NCBI GenBank assembly: GCA_964449175.1
Contig: CAYUYH010000105.1
Coordinates: 1 to 9,230, forward strand
DNA from: CAYUYH01 sp964449175
Lineage (GTDB): Bacteria; Planctomycetota; Phycisphaerae; SM23-33
Direction of reading: 5' to 3'
DNA length: 9,230 nucleotides
Made by a program: the position numbers and the translations under genes. Below the pieces are notes generated by a model, which saw nothing but the letters and a program-made list of their open reading frames with translations, was not told the DNA's origin and ran no database searches. Shown here piece by piece: positions 6,967-9,230 of this stretch (within the stretch, counting starts at the first letter, position 1; every line of letters starts with the position of its first letter).

Positions 6967-8253
6967 TCAGCGCAGCCTTGAAACCGCTTTTGGCTTGGGT
7001 TTGCCGCGGCGGCGGCGACCCTTGGCGCGTTTGGCGGCGCGGCGCGCGCGGATGTGATCGTAGTAGACATACTTGCCCTCGCCGCCGACGTACCAGCTCG
7101 TCATCCCGGCCAGCTCGAAGAATGGGTGCACCCTGCCCATGACGGCCAACGCCTCGACGACGGGCGCCGTCGAGGTCCGCAGGATGTGTCGGACGAGTCG
7201 CACGCTCAGTCCGCACGAGCGGTAGACCGGGTGCACGATCACGCGCGAGATGCACTCGACCTCGGCGTTGAGCCTCGCGACCGCGGCGCGGCGGTCGCGG
7301 TCGACGTATCTGCCGCCGGTGGCAAGGTTCCGCCCGGCGACGGCGATCACCGGCGGCGAGACGACCGCCACCGCCACCGTTTCCGCCGAGGCCGCAGCCT
7401 TCCACCGGCCGGGGCCCGCTCGGCTGGACGCTCGCGGGCGGCGGATCACGTACACGCGCTTGTGGGCGGCCGGCGGGCCCGTGAGGTAGTGAAACCGCCC
7501 TAACGCGCGATAGTCCCGGATGCTGCCGCGCCCGATGCGCCAGCGACGGGCGGCGTGGGCCTGGCGACGCCCTGGCTTCCGCCAGAGAGGGAACACCTTC
7601 CTCGCCGCCCGACCCAGCGGCTTGGCGACGACCACGTCCGGCCGAAGGTGGTCCAGCACGCCCGTCCTGGCCGTCGCGGCCACCAGCGCCACCCGCGAGC
7701 CGCTGATGGCCCGGCGGACCTGGCGGCAGAGCAGCTCGGCCGTCTCGTCGTCCAGTGTCGCGGCGAATTCATCGGCCACGATCACGCCCGGCCGGCCTGA
7801 TCGCCGCGCCCGCCACAGCGCCCTGGCCACGGCGAGCCGATAGACCTGCCCGCCCGAGAGGCGACGTGCCGGCGTGACCAGCACGGCCGCCTCGGCCAGA
7901 CCGCAACGCGACAGCGCCTCCAGCCGCCGCGCCGCCGGGCCCTCGCCGACGGCGTTGATGGTTGCGCTCCGCTCCCGCGACAGCTCCGCGATGCCCAGGT
8001 CGCGCGCGCAGCCGACCTGCGCCAGGACCTTCCGCAGCAGCACGCTCTTGCCCGCCCCGGAAGGCCCCACCACGGCTATGATCTCCCCCGGCGAGATGTC
8101 TAGCTCGAAGTCCTCGTAGAGCGTCTCGACCGCCCCGTCCGCCAGGCCGAACATCCGCAACAGGCGGCGGGCGTCCGCTCGTCTAGCCCGCGGGCGGCGA
8201 ACCGCGGCGTTGACGGTCACGGTCCAATACGGTTTACATGACTCTGGAGACAC
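6967..8253 (-). CDS. ABC-type ATPase fused to a GNAT acetyltransferase domain
   Basis: A 428-aa soluble two-domain protein with no membrane segments, so not a transporter. The N-terminal ABC ATPase has Walker A GPSGAGKS (63-70), signature RLSGGQVYRLAVARA (131-145) and Walker B VIVADE (157-162). Only about 60 residues separate Walker A from the signature, with no clear Q-loop, and the usual H-loop His is replaced (AATAR, 192-196). The C-terminal part fits GNAT: VIVHPVYRSCGLS (338-350) is the acetyl-CoA pyrophosphate loop and HPFFELAGM (376-384) a typical late motif. It ends in a Lys/Arg-rich tail (from about 403). From memory it matches the group catalogued as COG2401. Start: GTG 8253, with AGGAG 7 nt upstream. 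The frame opens at GTG 8313 without a ribosome site, and a GTG at 8220 also lacks one. Its substrate is unknown; position next to the terminase suggests work on DNA. Confidence 0.88.
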   Translation of the reverse strand: MSPESCKPYWTVTVNAAVRRPRARRADARRLLRMFGLADGAVETLYEDFELDISPGEIIAVVGPSGAGKSVLLRKVLAQVGCARDLGIAELSRERSATINAVGEGPAARRLEALSRCGLAEAAVLVTPARRLSGGQVYRLAVARALWRARRSGRPGVIVADEFAATLDDETAELLCRQVRRAISGSRVALVAATARTGVLDHLRPDVVVAKPLGRAARKVFPLWRKPGRRQAHAARRWRIGRGSIRDYRALGRFHYLTGPPAAHKRVYVIRRPRASSRAGPGRWKAAASAETVAVAVVSPPVIAVAGRNLATGGRYVDRDRRAAVARLNAEVECISRVIVHPVYRSCGLSVRLVRHILRTSTAPVVEALAVMGRVHPFFELAGMTSWYVGGEGKYVYYDHIRARRAAKRAKGRRRRGKPKPKAVSRLR

Positions 8254-8265
8254 TGAGATGCTCCT
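8245..8265. promoter_or_regulatory. Symmetric head-to-head translation start of ASCH and ABC-GNAT genes
   Basis: GGAG (8245-8248) serves ATG 8258 on the plus strand with 9 nt spacing. The complement of CTCC (8262-8265), read as part of AGGAG (8265-8261), serves GTG 8253 on the minus strand with 7 nt spacing. The two start codons are 4 bp apart, and each ribosome site lies in the first codons of the opposite gene. Both transcripts must therefore begin inside the other gene and overlap at their 5' ends. Confidence 0.65.
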
Positions 8266-8641
8266 GATGAAGAAGGCGTTCTTCGATGCGATCCGCCGCG
8301 GCGCGAAGACCACGACGCTGCGCTACTGGGACCGCCGGCGCGTCCGGCCCGGCAGCGTGCATCTGGTTCCCGGCTTGGGCTTGGTTCGCATAGACTCCGT
8401 TGAGGTGGTCGCCGCGCGCCGCCTCCGCGCGGCCGACGCCAAGGCCGATGGCTTTGCCGCCCTGGGCAAGCTGCGGGCTGCCCTGCGTGAGATGTACCCT
8501 CCAGGAGAGCGCAACGGCAGAAGGCTGTTTCGCATCACCTTCACCTACCTCCCCGCTGGCCGACGCGGCAGGTCAGGCGACGGACCGTCTCTATCTGCGC
8601 GGCGATCGCGTCCAGACGCCGACGCAGCCGGTGCCACGTGA
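8258..8641 (+). CDS. Small ASCH-domain protein
   Basis: A 127-aa protein opening with MLLMKKAFFDAIRRGAKTTT, then LRYW. The G-x-K-x-x-T-x-R pattern (GAKTTTLR) is the signature of ASCH, a PUA-like beta-barrel thought to bind RNA or modified nucleotides; some relatives have been shown to act on RNA or modified nucleosides. Strands VHLVPGLGLVRIDSVEVV and RLFRITFTYL fit the barrel edges, and DAKADGF is typical of the loop between. The domain ends near residue 102; the remaining 25 residues are Arg/Ser/Ala-rich and overlap the 3' end of the HTH gene by 101 bp. ATG 8258 is chosen for GGAG at 9 nt; an upstream TTG (8210) would add 16 residues that are not ASCH-like. It is the only complete plus-strand gene in the window. 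Confidence 0.8.
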   Translation: MLLMKKAFFDAIRRGAKTTTLRYWDRRRVRPGSVHLVPGLGLVRIDSVEVVAARRLRAADAKADGFAALGKLRAALREMYPPGERNGRRLFRITFTYLPAGRRGRSGDGPSLSARRSRPDADAAGAT

Positions 8642-8981
8642 GGCCGAACCGCTCGCACAGCTCCTCGTGCGTGGCCTGTTGGCAGAACCGCAGCCGCGCC
8701 AACTCCGCATCCTTCGGCGCGAGGTAGGGCAGAGCCCGCGCCGCGTCCAGGAACCGGCTGCTGCCCACCAGCCTGCACAGCCGCCTGACGCGCCTTCTGA
8801 CCACCGGCGGAGGCAGTCCCATCATCCTCGCCACCGCCGCAGCCGACAGACCCCGCGCCACCACCGCCTCCAACAGCGCCCGGTCGCCTTCCGCCAGCAA
8901 CTCCGCCCGGCCCATGACCACCTCGTCGATTCTGGGGGGCTTCTCCGCGAGACAGATGTCTTCCCTCAAAGGCAGTCTCAT
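8541..8981 (-). CDS. Small protein with two helix-turn-helix units
   Basis: A 146-aa protein, not assigned to a named family. Two similar helical segments resemble sigma70 region 4-like HTHs: about 33-70 (ALLEAVVARGLSAAAVARMM, then GLPPPVVRRRVRRL) and about 90-127 (DAELARLRFCQQATHEELCE, then RFGLTWHRLRRRLDAI). This suggests an internal duplication and DNA binding. It could be a transcription regulator, or, given the terminase two genes downstream, a small-terminase-like DNA-recognition subunit (speculative). ATG 8981 has GGAGG 6 nt upstream, a strong site, and a sigma70-like promoter lies about 100 bp before it. Its last 101 bp overlap the 3' end of the convergent ASCH gene. After its stop, 287 bp separate it from the ABC-GNAT start, filled by the antisense ASCH gene. 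Confidence 0.72.
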   Translation of the reverse strand: MRLPLREDICLAEKPPRIDEVVMGRAELLAEGDRALLEAVVARGLSAAAVARMMGLPPPVVRRRVRRLCRLVGSSRFLDAARALPYLAPKDAELARLRFCQQATHEELCERFGLTWHRLRRRLDAIAAQIETVRRLTCRVGQRGGR

Positions 8982-9049
8982 AGCTAACCTCCGTACTTAT
9001 GAACTGTTACAGCCCGTCCGCCCTGTGGGTTTCTTGTCCTCCGATGTGA

Positions 9050-9069
9050 ACCGCAGTCTTCTGTGCGGT
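9050..9069 (-). other. Leader hairpin of the HTH transcript
   Basis: Inverted repeat ACCGCA (9050-9055) with TGCGGT (9064-9069); the inner CAG/CTG bases can extend the stem if TG is bulged. It falls just after the predicted transcription start of the HTH gene, so it would form near the 5' end of a roughly 100-nt leader. Confidence 0.35.
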
Positions 9070-9080
9070 ATATCCCCCGC

Positions 9081-9113
9081 ATTATATGATAGCTAGTAAA
9101 CCTCGCAAGTCAA
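9081..9113 (-). promoter_or_regulatory. Candidate sigma70 promoter of the HTH gene
   Basis: On the minus strand, TTGACT (9113-9108, 5 of 6 to consensus) is followed after 16 bp by TATCAT (9091-9086, 5 of 6). A perfect TATAAT (9086-9081) overlaps the end of TATCAT but would need a 21-bp spacer. The stretch is AT-rich against a GC-rich background. Transcription would start near 9075 and give a leader of about 95 nt before ATG 8981. Confidence 0.6.
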
Positions 9114-9129
9114 GGAAAACTGTGCCGAG

Positions 9130-9151
9130 AAGTTCACTTTTTTGTGAACTT
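9130..9151. promoter_or_regulatory. 22-bp palindrome, likely operator
   Basis: Perfect 8-bp arms AAGTTCAC (9130-9137) and GTGAACTT (9144-9151) around six T residues. It lies 16 bp upstream of the HTH gene's -35 box and 76 bp upstream of the plus-strand start at 9228, so a dimeric regulator here could control both directions. A matching half-site GTGAAC occurs at 9046-9051, within the HTH leader. On RNA it could also form a hairpin, but no U-run follows the stem. Confidence 0.55.
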
Positions 9152-9227
9152 TGGGCTTGCGTTGCCCGATCGGTAGACAGTACGATGTGAGCATCGGAGG
9201 GTCGGAACTCAACAAGGGAGATGACAA

Positions 9228-9230
9228 ATG
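9228..9230 (+). CDS. Start codon of a plus-strand gene truncated by the window edge
   Basis: Only the ATG is inside the window. AAGGGAG (9214-9220) lies 7 nt upstream, a good ribosome site; the ATG at 9221 directly abuts that site and is an unlikely start. A 5-bp stem (CGATG 9183-9187 with CATCG 9192-9196) lies in its leader. The gene is divergent from the HTH gene and would share the 246-bp control region with it. Nothing can be said of the product. Confidence 0.45.

Noticed and set aside
8210..8257. ASCH protein starting at TTG 8210, or a promoter TTGACG..TTTACA at 8210-8238
   Set aside because: Extra residues are not ASCH-like, and the putative promoter would start RNA at the ribosome site itself with a weak -10 box.
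8254..8313. Longer ABC-GNAT form from GTG 8313
   Set aside because: No ribosome site there, and it would overlap the ASCH start by 56 bp; GTG 8253 has AGGAG at 7 nt.
5409..9230. Ordinary prophage end
   Set aside because: Only the terminase is a phage hallmark; no portal, capsid, integrase or attachment site is visible. The region right of 9230 is unseen, so this is not final.

Overview
The window looks like chromosomal DNA from a GC-rich bacterium, most likely a planctomycete (Phycisphaerae-type). The signs are a Rho factor with a long Lys/Ala/Pro/Glu-rich N-terminal extension, a long Nif3 protein with a middle insert, many GTG starts, and heptameric short tandem repeats in the gaps between genes. 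The phylum is an inference from gene style; no rRNA or other marker is present.

Layout, left to right. Nearly everything reads on the minus strand, so transcription runs right to left. Positions 72-1646 hold rho (termination factor). Positions 1884-2513 hold coaE (dephospho-CoA kinase). Positions 2559-3204 hold a HepT/MntA (HEPN/nucleotidyltransferase) toxin-antitoxin pair whose genes overlap by 14 bp; it has its own likely sigma70 promoter and sits just upstream of coaE. Positions 3321-4427 hold a Nif3/DUF34 protein, and 4543-5397 a class IV PLP aminotransferase. The 115-bp gap between these two carries two heptamer repeat tracts.

The right half (5409-9230) is the unusual part. It holds a complete phage-type terminase large subunit (ATPase plus RNase H-like nuclease, with a four-cysteine cluster between them), an ABC-ATPase fused to a GNAT acetyltransferase, a small ASCH-domain protein on the opposite strand, and a small double-HTH protein. 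At the far right edge there is a ribosome-binding site and start codon of a further plus-strand gene that runs out of the window. No portal, capsid, protease, tail or integrase gene is seen, and housekeeping genes start 11 bp after the terminase. This looks like a resident, possibly domesticated, DNA-translocation or nuclease module rather than an ordinary prophage. Its job is unknown.

The regulatory layout of that island is compact. The ASCH gene lies antisense between the HTH and ABC-GNAT genes. Its start codon is 4 bp from the ABC-GNAT start, each Shine-Dalgarno lying inside the other gene, and its 3' end overlaps the HTH gene by 101 bp. A strong sigma70-like promoter drives the HTH gene, and a 22-bp palindrome (8-bp arms, T6 centre) lies between it and the divergent gene at the right edge.

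There is no gene-free stretch over 300 bases. The longest are 231 bp (coaE to rho) and 246 bp (HTH gene to right edge). No tRNA, rRNA, CRISPR array or insertion sequence was seen.
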